Position numbers and translations under genes: made by a program. The notes below the pieces were generated by a model that had not been told where the DNA came from, searched no databases, and worked only from the letters and a program-made list of their open reading frames with translations. Below, piece by piece: positions 47,236 through 58,310 of a DNA stretch of 64,000 bases; positions within the stretch are counted from its first letter, which is position 1, and each line of letters starts with the position of its first letter. The stretch is from Neckera pumila (taxonomy: Eukaryota; Streptophyta; Bryopsida; Hypnales; Neckeraceae). The stretch covers positions 44,559,413 to 44,623,412 of the forward strand of contig OZ018410.1 in NCBI GenBank assembly GCA_963969595.1, written 5' to 3'.

Positions 47236-48107
47236 GACACTCACTTATTAAGTGAATGGGTGACATTTATTTACTATCCTCTCACAAGAAGAAAACCCAA
47301 AACATAGTCATGTTACACATAGTTTATAACATTATGCTATAAACCAAAGGTACCGCGTCATTTTAAAATTAGAATATAAGCAAACCTTGGTTGTAAGTCC
47401 AAAATTTATATTGAACTTCACAATTGAAATTATTTATAAATCTTTCAAAATATTCAATTGGAATAAAAACTACGCTTCATAGGCTTCATTCATTAGTTGG
47501 ACTCAAGTTCAAAAAAGATCATTTTTATGTATAAAATTCTCATCAAGAGAGTATATCAAGAAATGGCCAAAATATACTACAAAGGTGGCTTGTAGATTAA
47601 GGCTTGACTTCTTTAGAAAAGTCAATAATACCACATTCAAGGAATCTATAAAATTATTCAATAAAAATGAATTCAAGCAACTTCCCAAAAATGGGATGAA
47701 AAACGATTATTTTTCATCCTACAGCACCTCTTGAAATTTTTCCAAGGACCCAGTTTTTTCTACATTGTCTTTATATGGTTAAAGTCTCTCCACCTTTTTT
47801 CCATGAATCAGGGCTTTAAAAACTTAGTGAAAATTCACACAAAAATACTATTTTAATGAGAATCTAAGACAATTCACATCATTCTGTTCCTTTGCACAAA
47901 GAACAAAGAAAAAATACCTACAAAACATCTTGGTGGTCTCAAATATCCAACGCTTTAATATTCTACTCTTCATTTTTTTCATTGTCACATTCACTTCTTT
48001 AATTCAATATTAAATCATTGGTTTTGTTTACTTTATCCAACTTTCCTTTTGTTGTTTAATCTCCTTTTCCTTTATCCTAAAATCTTTTACTTTGATCACA
48101 TTTCCAA
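47236..48107. other. AT-rich spacer upstream of the secreted-peptide gene
   Basis: No gene seen. Some similarity to 43860-44420 (GAAAATTTAAGATTTTTTCAAAATTTCCAATTGGAGTAG-like stretches, AGTTGG(C/A)CTCAA, AAATGGCCNAA) suggests another old repeat pair. Confidence 0.45.
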
Positions 48108-48115
48108 TATAAATA
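48108..48115 (+). promoter_or_regulatory. TATA box of the secreted-peptide gene
   Basis: TATAAATA lies about 140 bp before the ATG at 48250. The leader after it is rich in CAATCA and CTTC motifs and lacks an ATG in the last 90 bp. A second TATATT at about 48157 is an alternative. Confidence 0.5.
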
Positions 48116-48249
48116 ATGCATTTCATGCATCTTCAATCACATACACATTTCTTCAATATATTTTAAAGATATTGTCTTCAAACCATTTGACCATCATTCT
48201 CTTGTTTACAAGTTCAACAATCAATTTAGTGCAACTTCTTCCGGAATAA

Positions 48250-48582
48250 ATGGCGTTGTTTGGTCAGACGAGGGTTAAAAAAGTCACCTGGACTTTTGCC
48301 CTCATCATACTAATAGCCACATCAGTCCTTATAAGTTTTCATGGCGTGGAAGCTGAAATGGGCTTGAGTTTTTCTAGAAAACTTCTTCAAGGTTCATTTG
48401 ACCCTCATGGCCCTCACGGCCCACACGACCCCCACGGCCCTCATGGTGGTTTTGACCCTCATGGTGGAGAACCTTCAACACCTGAGCCAAAAAGTACCAG
48501 GAATCCAACAACTGGGGCGCATTTGCATACACCATGCACAACTCATTGTGTAACGGGACTACCTGGGCCGCCCACCATGTAA
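48250..48582 (+). CDS. Small secreted His/Pro/Gly-repeat peptide precursor
   Basis: An intronless 110-aa protein. Residues 1-35 form a classic signal peptide: basic start (TRVKKVTW), hydrophobic core FALIILIATSVLISF, and a likely cut after GVEA. Next comes FSRKLLQGSF, a stretch often seen after signal peptides in plant small secreted proteins. Then follows a DPHGPHGPHDPHGPHGG repeat with a further FDPHGG unit, a Pro/Thr-rich linker, and a C-terminal CTTHC motif. The His-rich repeat could bind metal ions, or the protein could be a cell-wall or signalling peptide; both are inference and I recognise no named family. A TATA box 140 bp upstream and a clean stop (TAA) support a real gene. A Stowaway-like MITE lies 107 bp downstream. 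Confidence 0.65.
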   Translation: MALFGQTRVKKVTWTFALIILIATSVLISFHGVEAEMGLSFSRKLLQGSFDPHGPHGPHDPHGPHGGFDPHGGEPSTPEPKSTRNPTTGAHLHTPCTTHCVTGLPGPPTM

Positions 48583-48689
48583 CTTTGGATTTTCTATAAC
48601 AATCGTGTAATAGGTGTGTAGAACTTTAGACCATGCCAAAATTATCAACCGGCTAGTGATTTGTCTATTTGTTTTTTTATTATATTATA

Positions 48690-48770
48690 CTCCCTATGTC
48701 TCAAAATAATATGGGTGTATCCTTTGTAAAATACAAAAGAAACATTGGTACTATTTTGAGATAGAGGGAG
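48690..48770. mobile_element. Stowaway-like MITE
   Basis: An 81-bp element with TA on both sides (48688-48689 and 48771-48772). The left end CTCCCTATGTCTCAAAATA and the right end (reverse complement CTCCCTCTATCTCAAAATA) are the well-known Stowaway terminal consensus, with three differences in 22 positions. It is very short and would form a hairpin. Confidence 0.85.
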
Positions 48771-48772
48771 TA

Positions 48773-49629
48773 CATAATTAGAATGGATAGGATGATGTCC
48801 GTAGAAAGCAACTCAAGAATCTATAGATTTGTGGTAGATTGTAAATCCAATAATTCTATAGCATCCCTTATATAACTTTCAGAGATGGATTTGGTTTACA
48901 AGTCACTAATTGTACTTTCAAGAGCCAATTCAGGCGGACTCTTTCCAAATATAATATTTTCTCCTATCATTTTTGAATCTCTTTGCAAAAGTTTCTTTTA
49001 TGTGATTTGACAATTGAAGGGCACTTCATCTTTGGAATGACCATTTCTTCAAAGGTTATTTTAATTTCTTCCAATTCAAATATTGCATTCAAGACTTCCT
49101 TTCAAGAACGCTGCATTTTGTACAACATGGAGCTTGTAAGATAATTCAAAATTTTGCTGCAAAACAATTGTGTGAATTTTTGAGTCTAAAATCACATTTC
49201 AATCCATTTTGCTGTTTATACTGTAGTTTTGCACCTTAGAATGAAGGTGTTTTGGAAATTCTTTTGTCATATGATATTCAAACCTAATTTTTCTTCAGTT
49301 TTTTTCAAGAGATTTTTGAAATTTAATTTAAATGATAATTTATTTACAAGTTTGCATATAATTATGTGAAAAATGTCATATTTTTTTTAGTTAGAAGATG
49401 CTTTGACTAGTGTAAGTGTTTCTTGAAGACATCTTTCTCCACCTCCATTAATTGAAGAAAAGAATGTCTATTCATTGTTTTTGGACACCTCACCAATCCC
49501 CAAACAGTTATGTGTCGGTGAGCATGCCTAGGTGGATTGGCAAAGCCCACATTTGGATGTTTATTCTTGGAATCACACACCTATGTTCTCCAAAATCTTT
49601 TAATAGAAATTAACTAATTAAATTCAAAA
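48773..49629. other. AT-rich spacer, no gene seen
   Basis: No open frame, RNA gene or bounded repeat that I can support. Confidence 0.45.
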
Positions 49630-50470
49630 TGATCCACCCTTCCATTACCTTAAGTTAGGCTATTGGTTTTATTTTGTTATTTTTGTTTGTTGTTTCACAA
49701 TGTCCGGATCTTGTGGACCATGCATCCTTTGACCACGTTCTTGATACCGTTGGAAAAAGCTTGACAAGGAGGGGTGCACGGGCTTTGTTTTGTAGCATTT
49801 GGACCTACAATGTGAAAGTTATTCATTTCAAAGTTTTTATGAATGCAAAAAAATGGTTAAAAGCATTCCTTTATGTATAGAGCTTTCTATTTGTGCCAAA
49901 TTTGTAGTGTTTGAACCTACGGTGTGAAAGTTATGGATTTTTTCAAATTTAAAAATTGAATTAAATCATCTTTTATTTTGGAAAAAACATAACATTCACA
50001 TTGCATAATTATCCAAAGGCCTGAAAATAAAATCTTTGCACTCCTTTGTGCATAAAGCTTTCATTAGAGGAAATTTCAGGCCTCCGGAGGGCTACTCCAT
50101 GGCCCTTTGGAGTACCTTGAAATTTGTTTTTTTTTTGCTGAAAAACTCGTTTTTCTCCTATTTTCGCCCTACTGAAACTGTAGCAGCAGTGGCGCAGGAA
50201 CCGAAATTTCCAAATAAAAAATTATTGAAAATAAATAAATAAATTTAGTCTTAAAAAAATTATTAAAAAATTATTAAAAACAAAAACAAAACGCGAAAGC
50301 TGATTGTTCCCCGCAGTAGTCAGCTTGGTGTGATAGACCAAACTTTTAGTAGCTTGGTTTGTGGTTAAACCCTTTCGATGTGAAAGTTATTGAGTTTCAA
50401 AGTTTTAATGAATTCAAAAATTAAAAGAATACTTTGTACTTTTATTTTTGGTTGTGGCAAAATGGCACAA
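49630..50470 (+). repeat. R repeat fragments with a GC-rich insertion
   Basis: R landmarks are at 49650-49850 and 49910-50010, and again at 50370-50480 (GATGTGAAAGTTATTGAG ... AAATGGCACAACGCAC). Between them at about 50070-50330 is an S-like block beginning TTTCAGGCCTCCGGAGGGC. TTAA at 49961-49964 is an empty counterpart of the Q3 insertion site at 45137. Confidence 0.6.
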
Positions 50471-51307
50471 CGCACACTAGTAATATTGAAATCACCAAAT
50501 AAGAAGAAGTGGGTTAGTTGGGATTGACCCAGACCCTCATTGCCCCTCCTTGTGGATGGAAGGGGATGACTGGGGTCCCTTGTTTCATTCTTTCCGCCGT
50601 TCCTCCAAATTCACCAGGAAATTCAAAATCTCGGAGTCAGCAAATTGATAGCGAATTCTGCTGTTCATCTAACACCACTGTTGCAATCTATTGGAGTCAC
50701 ATAATTTCAATGCATGAGAGTTTTATCGTTGTGGCATGTTTTGATTGGTTATGCATTCAATTTAAAGAAGTCCAGTGGCTCAATTCTCCCATATTGAGAT
50801 TATGTCTGGTAGTTGCAAAGTAGGCCAAATTGTCAAAAATAATTGTGGGTTAGTATCAACCTTGCCGCCCGCGGCTCGGTAGGTCCAGACCAACGATTAT
50901 TTTTTATAACTCGGCATGCTTTGCAATGACGTAATCCGTACTCAATGCTCAAGAAGTGCTTGCTTGTTTTGTTCTGGAGACTTGCATTCTGATGGCACCA
51001 AAACTGGAGAAAAACTATTGCCCAAACGACAACAATCATGGCATAAGTAAAATGGGAGGCACCGCAAGCTTCATTGCACAGGACATTAAATCCATCGCAC
51101 TAAGTGAGACTAGCAGGGTAAATTTTGTGTTTTCTAGGATAAAAATTAAAACAAAAAAACCCTATTTTGTGTTGTGTCTAGGGTATGTAGCAGATTGATT
51201 CTACACAGAATAGTGAGATTCGGTTGCCTCAACAATTAGGTTGCCTTCACTGACAGAAGTTAGCTCATGAGCCATTGCTTGTCTATATGGAGGCGCATGC
51301 AATTCTC
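50471..51307. other. Spacer with moderately GC-rich stretch, no gene assigned
   Basis: Open frames at 50518-50823 and 50956-51198 show no recognisable domain. Splice-like signals are present, but I cannot link them into a gene. Confidence 0.4.
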
Positions 51308-51311
51308 TTAA

Positions 51312-52125
51312 CCCCTAAAGGACCATTTGTTCCCTCGGGGGAAAATTTGAATCCGGGCAGGTTTCTATAGTCTCAATTTTTAGTTTATTTTAGATTTTTT
51401 GAATATTTGTATTTTTGCGAGAGCTTTGTGAATATAAAATTGTTATTTTAATTGATATTTGGGAGCAAAAGTTATGGCACAATAAGCAAAAATGAAAATC
51501 AGTCGGTAGCACAAAAATAATCATAGAAAATAAAAATAATTTTTTTCAAATTTTTTTCTCAAATATTATATTTTTGTCTACATGTGAAGCTTTGTTTCAT
51601 TCGATTTGGACTAATAATGAGAAAGTTATGGACAATCTTAGTTTTTTGGGCAATCTAAGCATCTTCTTGAATAAACAACTTGTAGAAATCATTTTTGAAT
51701 GCAATTTTTAGAAATTTTCAAAAAAAATTGTTAGACAAGGTTAGATTTTCTTGCTAGAACTATCTCACCATTGGGATTATTGTGATTTAGTTCAATCTAA
51801 AAGCTATTAACAATTTAGTTTTTACTTCAATCTTGAACCTACTTCTACTTAACAATTTTTTAATGAGTGAAAATTAAGTGCTTTCCTAATTTTTTTTGGT
51901 AGATTCTCAACTCAACTACGTAACATAAATAATTAGAAAATCAAAATAGATAGTGCAAAAATTTGAACAAAAAAGATTTAAAGCCAAAAAATCTAGTCAA
52001 GCAAGGTGCAAAAAAATTTGTTTTCTTTACTTTAAATGCATATATCGTACAATCTACATGGTCAAAGTTTCTGAAATTTCTTCCACGTATTCATATACTA
52101 GTGAAGTATAAGATCTTATAGAGGT
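51312..52125 (+). mobile_element. Q2-family TTAA element, copy 2 (3' end lost)
   Basis: Left flank TTAA at 51308-51311, then CCCCTAAAGGACCATTTG. It follows the Q2 copy at 17959 closely up to GAAGTATAAGATCTTA and then breaks off where a LINE-tail-like segment begins. The subterminal hairpin is present in weaker form (TTCCCTCGGGGGAA). Confidence 0.7.
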
Positions 52126-52215
52126 TCTCCTTCAAAAACATTTATTTTTATTTTTTTATAACAAATGAAACAAGATTTCATTGCAAAGAGATAAAATAGA
52201 AGCCCACCAGCCACT
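52125..52215 (-). mobile_element. LINE 3'-tail remnant inside a Q2 element
   Basis: TTTTTTTATAACAAATGAAA followed by CAAGATTTCATTGCAAAG resembles the LINE tails at 8445 and 11395 (AACAAATGGAA..ACCATTGCATTA). Its position at the break of the Q2 copy suggests that insertion or repair there removed the Q2 right end. Confidence 0.4.
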
Positions 52216-52518
52216 CTTCAAAAACATTCCACAACCTTGTTCCTCTAGTCAAGAGCTCACTGTTCATTGAATTCTTATACCTGATTTGATTGAATGCTTT
52301 GTTGGAAGATAATGCATTACAAGTTTACAACGAGGGCTTTTCTTTTCATTTTTTATGAAGTGCCAAAGTGTGGATACAAAATGTTATAATGGTCAGTGCT
52401 CCAAATTCCAACATTCATCCACATATTGGATAGAAAGTATCATATTAGCACATATCACATGTCCATAATATTGTTTTCATCCACCAAATTTAGGAATTTC
52501 GTCCAATTCTTTTCTTAT

Positions 52519-53447
52519 TCCCTAAAAGACCAAACACCATTTTTGACAACATAGAGATTTTGGGCAGCTCACTATGAACAAAGCTTTTATTTTTTTTCTT
52601 TGAAATTTTCATACAAGATCTGCCCAAGGAGTAGCTTTAAGGCCCAACAGTTTTCATAACTTTTGACTACATGGTTAAAAAGTTATTGCATGATATGTAA
52701 TTTTCATTGGTCGGTGGGCAGCTCGGGCAGCTCAAAAAAATTCTTTAAAAATCACTTTTAAAAAAAAATTAAAATTTGAAATTGGTTCTTTAGATTTATA
52801 TATATGTGAGCGCTTTGAATCATTCCATTTTGATTAATGAGAAGAAAGTAATGAGAATTCTTAGTTTGCGGGTAGTTATGGAATCTCTACTCTAAACTAA
52901 ACCTTGGAGTCCTTTATTTAACTCAATTTTCAATGTTTTTGAAAAGAAATAAAAATCTTAGGTGTAGATTTTTAATTACAACATTACCACCGTTGGGATT
53001 GGCATTTTTCAATTCCATATCTAAATTCTTAACAATTTGGTATTTTGAATCATTATCTACTTCTTTCTACTCACTATTTTTTTTCTATATGTTATGCAAC
53101 TCTAAATGATCTGAAATTTTTCAAGCATGTAGCCAACTTGCCTTGAAGAATGAATCCAAAGAGTAAACACCATTTTGGAAATTTTTTCATACTAATTTGA
53201 CCTTGTGAAGTGTAGCTGCCCAGATTTTTGCAGGGACAAAAAAAGGATTTTTGTAAATTTAAACATTATTATCTTGCAATCCACATGGTGCACATTTCTG
53301 AAATTTTTACCACAACTTCTCAAACTAGTGTACTACAAGATCTTACGGTTACATTTGTCCAAAAATGTTTTTTTTCTAAATTTTTGTACTTGTATTAGAA
53401 ATGACAGTTTTGGAGCGGTTTTGATGAAAACATAGTCTCTTTAGGGG
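52519..53447 (-). mobile_element. Q3-family TTAA element, copy 3
   Basis: A 929-bp element with right flank TTAA at 53448-53451 and a decayed left flank (TTAT). Reverse-complemented, the right end is CCCCTAAAGAGACTATG, matching the start of the Q3 copy at 20934. It interrupts the dispersed repeat that is continuous at 31325-31590. Confidence 0.8.
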
Positions 53448-53639
53448 TTAAATTTTAAGTTTTCTAGCCAAAAAACTTCACAGTTTTTTTTCCATTTTTT
53501 AGCCTAATTCATTTTTTTTGGTATAATCTGGCACCATGAAGCCCAAGAAAAAAGCCATGTTTACATGACACTCAAATGTTGTCTGAATTAAAAACCATGT
53601 CTTGTCCCTCACTTGTAGTTGGGCAAGTTTGTATTTTTC

Positions 53640-53955
53640 CCTTGCAATTCCGTTTCATTTGTGTCAAAAACAAACAAACAAACAAATTGTGCATTCCTCT
53701 GTGGAATTCTATTTTACAGCATTAGAAATTCATCATTATCTTTCATAAATTAGTGCACCCTCTACCATTGCCATAGCCAAAACAAAAGAATTTTTTTTCT
53801 TTTTTTTTTTTAAAGCTAAAAAACAAAGTTGTGCACCCCTCCTTGCCAAGAGCTTTCTGACCGTACCAAGAACGCATTTGGACTGAGGATTCACAATCCT
53901 AGAGATCTCAATGCAAAAAACACACAAAACAAACAACAAAAAAAAAAAAAATCTA
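53640..53955 (-). repeat. R repeat, reverse orientation
   Basis: Reverse-complement R landmarks: GTGCACCCCTCCTTGCCAAG, AGAGCTTTCTGACCGTACC, and a (AAACA)n tract. A minus-strand open frame here is produced by the repeat. Confidence 0.65.
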
Positions 53956-53969
53956 CTTGCTTGCCTTAA

Positions 53970-54908
53970 CTTCTAAAGGACCAAACGTTTTTTTTTTGGC
54001 AATATAGCAATTTTGGGTAGCTCACTACAAATGGAGTTTTTGTTTTTTTGCTTTGAAAATTTAAGACAACATTTTCCTAAGGAGCAGCTTTAAGGCCCAA
54101 TAGTTTTCATAACTTTTGACTATACGGTTAAAAAGTTATTGCATGATATGTAATTTTCAACGTTTAGCGAGCATTTGGGGCATCCTAGAAAACTTCTTTA
54201 AGAATCGCTTTTTAAGAAGTAAAAATTTGAAGTTGGTTGTTTAGCTTTATATACACGGAAAGCTTTGAATCATTCCATTTCAATTAATGAATCAAAAGTT
54301 ATGAAGATTCATAGTTTAGGGTAGTTTATGGATAGTTATGAAATCTCTACTCTAAAAGAAACTTTGAAGTCCTTTATTTAACTCAATTTTCAATATTTTT
54401 GGAAAAAAAGAAAGCCATCAGGCGTATATTGTTTATTACAACATTACAACTATTGGAATTGGCATTTTTCAATTCTTGAAATAAATGGTTAACAATTTAG
54501 TATTCTGAATCATTCTCTACTTTTTTCTACTTACTATTTTTTTCCTATAAGTTTTAAAATTCCAAATGATTTGAAAATTTTTAAGCATGTAGTCAACTTG
54601 CCTTGAAGAATGAATCCAAAGAGTAACCACCATTTTGGACATTTTTCATACAATTGTGACCTTATGGAGTGCAGCTGCCCAAATTTTCGTAGGGACAAAA
54701 AATGGATTTTTGTCAATTCAAATGCTATTATCTTGCTATCCACACAATGGAAATTTCTGAAATTTTTTCCACATCTTGAACTAGTGAACTACAAGATCCT
54801 ACGGTTATATGTGTCCAAAAATGTTTCTTTTCTAAGATTTGGTACTTGTATTAGAAATGGCAGTTTTGGTACATTTTTGGTGAAAATATAGTCAAAAACC
54901 TTTAGGGG
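53970..54908 (-). mobile_element. Q3-family TTAA element, copy 4
   Basis: A 939-bp element between TTAA at 53966-53969 and TTAA at 54909-54912. Its right end CCTTTAGGGG and internal order match copy 3 in the same orientation, about 520 bp away. Non-coding. Confidence 0.8.
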
Positions 54909-54927
54909 TTAAGGTGTTGATAGAAGA

Positions 54928-55222
54928 GAAATGAGGCCAAAGAAAGGCCAAGAGTTATATTGAAGCTCCCAAGCTTGGGAACTTTGTTCCAATAGAATAT
55001 TCACATGCCACATAAACTATTGACGTGGTGAGAACACTACCACATCATCTGCCACATCATCAAATTATTAAAAATAGAAATTAAATTTTTTTTTCTAATT
55101 TACTTTTCCAAAAATAGAAAGAAATTCCAAAAATAGATTTTTTTTTTTTTTTCAATTTCCAGTGATGGAAACTTGTTTTCAACGTAGTGAATAGCCCTGA
55201 AACAGTTCCTTTGTGGCCTCCT
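54928..55222. mobile_element. S-family fold-back element
   Basis: Ends are GAGGCCAAAGAAAGGCC and, reverse-complemented, GAGGCCACAAAGGAACTG. Inside are TTGACGTGGTG, CCACATCATCTGCCACATC, and long poly(T)/poly(A) runs, as in 16627-16904. Boundaries are approximate. Confidence 0.45.
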
Positions 55223-56476
55223 TTCTCTTCTAATGTCAATTTGATGCCTAGTTTGTTCTTGATTTGTAATCATATCTTGATTTTATGGTCTTTTCTTGCT
55301 TCTTGGATGGATTCCGATACATTATTGAATATATTTTGTACATTAAAAAAAGAGCCAACAATAAATGCTATTCCTTAGTTGTGGTATTCTTCAGATGCTG
55401 CCATGCTCTATCAGTGGTAAAAAAAAACACCAAAAGTCAAGAAGAGTTCCATTGATATGTTGCTGAAGTGGATGAGCGGAAAAGCAAGATTTCATGTTTA
55501 CAAAAATTGGTGGACAACCCCATTGGTTGAGGTTGGTCAATCTTCAAGGAATCAATATGTGTGAAATTTTTAGTAGATCCATCTCTCTCCAGCAAGTCCA
55601 CATGAAAGTGCAATTATTCACTTGGACCCTGTACCTTTCATCTTGAACCTTGCCCATTGATGGAGCATACCAGATGGCTATAAGAACCTCATGAATGGAA
55701 TTGTGGACATCAATTAATATTCTCTTGGTCAACTCATTCTTAGAAGCTAATATATAGCAAGAAAAAGACTTAATAAATTTAAGCATACAATTCAAGCTCA
55801 AAGGCGGTAGGGATTTGGAGTTTAGAAGAGGCGAGAGTTGAGATCAAAGGAGGTGGGGAGAGGCAAAGGAAATGAGACAGTTGGGAGAATGGGCACAAGA
55901 GAACATTGTTGCCTCGTCCATCATCCATCCAGGGGAGGGGTGTTACAAGTGTCAATCTTCCCTGGCCAAAGAAATTGGCCATTGGTCTGAAAATAAAATG
56001 CAAACATAAAGTGAACTAATCTATTACCTTCTCCATCTCATTCCACCCTTAGATACATTGGAACGGCATTAGGAAAAAAATGAGACCTCAAGGGTACTAT
56101 AAGTTCTCAAACAACAAAAAACACTGCCCAGAAAAATAAAATAAAATTTTAATTTAAAAAAAAATTGGCCAATGAACAAGAGTACTTGATTTGCATGGGA
56201 CAATTCAATCAAATAATTGAAAATATGTTTTAAAAATTGAAAAAAAAATTAATATGAAAATAAATATGAAGATAAACATGAAATTTCAAAGGGTGGCTAT
56301 GAGTCCCATTGAAGAAAGTCTTCAAAGGAAAACAACCCCCTTGAAGGCTGATTTTTTTCTTAATGAGTACACGTCAAAGCAAAAATGTGCACCATAGGAA
56401 TATAAAGGTGGAATTCTAATTTGGGTAGGTTTACCTTATCTTTGCTCTTTGGGCTATGATGCTCACTCTTTTCCAT
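55223..56476. other. AT-rich spacer, no gene seen
   Basis: Open frames at 55187-55378 and 55544-56003 (minus) have no recognisable motif. Confidence 0.45.
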
Positions 56477-56652
56477 CACTATGAGAAACCCATGTTTATT
56501 TTATGCATTTTTTTGGGATGTCCACTTGTTTTTATGTTAACAATGACGTCAAATATAACGTCAAGATATTAATTGTATCATCAAATATAACATTAAATAA
56601 GTGGATGTTAAAAAAAATGCGTGCATAAAAAAATTACAGGTTTCTTATAGTG
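56477..56652. mobile_element. CACTA-type MITE with 3-bp CAT target duplication
   Basis: A 176-bp element flanked by CAT at 56474-56476 and CAT at 56653-56655. The left end is CACTATGAGAAACCCATG and the right end, reverse-complemented, is CACTATAAGAAACCTGTA, the En/Spm (CACTA) terminal signature. TTTATGCATTTTTTT and GATGTCCACTT near the left end are mirrored near the right end. Non-coding. Confidence 0.88.
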
Positions 56653-58306
56653 CATCTGTGTGGAACACTTTTGACTTAAAACTGAAGATTCAAAATTGGC
56701 ATTTGAAGAAGCTATCACATCATCTACTGAATAGCTTATGTGTCATTTCTAATCTATTTTGTTGTTAAAGTCATTAGAGCACTTTTGTTGGTCATTTCTA
56801 AAGGACCAAGAGTGTAGATGACCACTAATTCCTCTCCTTATAATTAGCCTACTTCATCCAATTAAAAAGAAAAATGTCTATTTGTTGTAGTTGAACTACA
56901 TATAATTTATACACATCATTATTCTAAATTGTGTGTACAAAATGCTTTTTTTTGTTTAATTAATTCAGATCCTCTAGTCAATTATAATTGGAGTCAAAAT
57001 ATGAACCATAGATGATGAAATTTGGAATATTTCAATTTGCATTTAGAATTAATGATGCCTTAAAAATCAAGAGAGATCTTGAAGTAGAAAATTTAATCAA
57101 TTAGCAGGTAGGTTTTTACATTTATCCCTACATGTTTTATTTAAAAAAAGGGCATAATTCCATCAAGGATATTTATATTAGAAAAGATTTGTCTAGATTG
57201 AATCATGAGATTCTTGTAGACATTATTGGAAATATCAATCAGTCTATTTTCTCCTTAATGTCTCTCTTCATTGAAGCTACATAATGTGGGTAGAAATATT
57301 AGATATGAAATTATATAAAATATACTTGTAATCAATAAAATATTACTATGATATGACATACGGAGATGGATACGGTTGCTAATTTTAAATAGACTAGTGT
57401 ACCATGTGCCATTGCTTGATTGCCACAACCAAAATAAAAGTAAAAGTAATTTGTTTATTTTTTATTCTTAATAATTTTTAAATTCATAATAAAAATTTAG
57501 CAACATTCACACTATAGTGTAAGAGATTGCATTTTTAATATGAATAGATAGGTTTATGCACAAAAGAGTGCAAAGGCTTTGTTTCATAGCATTTAGACAT
57601 GTGATGCAAAAGGTATGATTTTTTTAAAGTAAAAATGATCTAATTCAAAATCTTCTAAAGCACCTAATAATTCTACATATTCTTTAAGAAGCTGCAATTA
57701 CAAATGCCTTATGCAAAACTAATATTCTAATTAATAGTTTGTATTGGGCATAATAATCACAAAAATTATTAATATTATACTCTAATTACTTGTTTTGGTT
57801 TTAATATGGCATATTTGGTACGGATTGCAATTTAAAATAGTCAAAAAAACAACATACATATAGGGAGATGAATTCACCTAAGACTCTAGGATGAAAAAAA
57901 AAACATTTTTTCATCAAATTTGTTCTTGAAAGTTGCTGCGTACATTTGCAGTAGTTTGTACTGCAAATTCCTTCATTATTGTATTATTGACTTTTCATCT
58001 TGACATTTAAACAAGCATTCATCTTTACAAAAATAAATATATATTCTATCATTTATATAGTATCTAACAAATTACAGTACTACACTCTAATTCATTAGGT
58101 GACCCATAGAAATTGGTAAAACAATGGTTAGAACAAGCCGTCCAAGTAGCATAATCTTACAGCCTATCTCACTAGATATTCATACTTCTAGACGCAAATT
58201 AGTTAATTACGTTCATGCAATTTGAATCACTTCATGACACTTCAACAAAAACTCTTACATGTTTAAGATGAAACAACTTGTCACAATGCTCCTTGTGTTG
58301 AGCAGG
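56653..58306. other. AT-rich spacer with R fragments, no gene seen
   Basis: A decayed R fragment at about 57400-57630 appears in both orientations (GTGCCATTGC..., then GAGTGCAAAGGCTTTG and CATAGCATTTAGAC). Nothing else is recognised. Confidence 0.45.
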
Positions 58307-58310
58307 TTAA

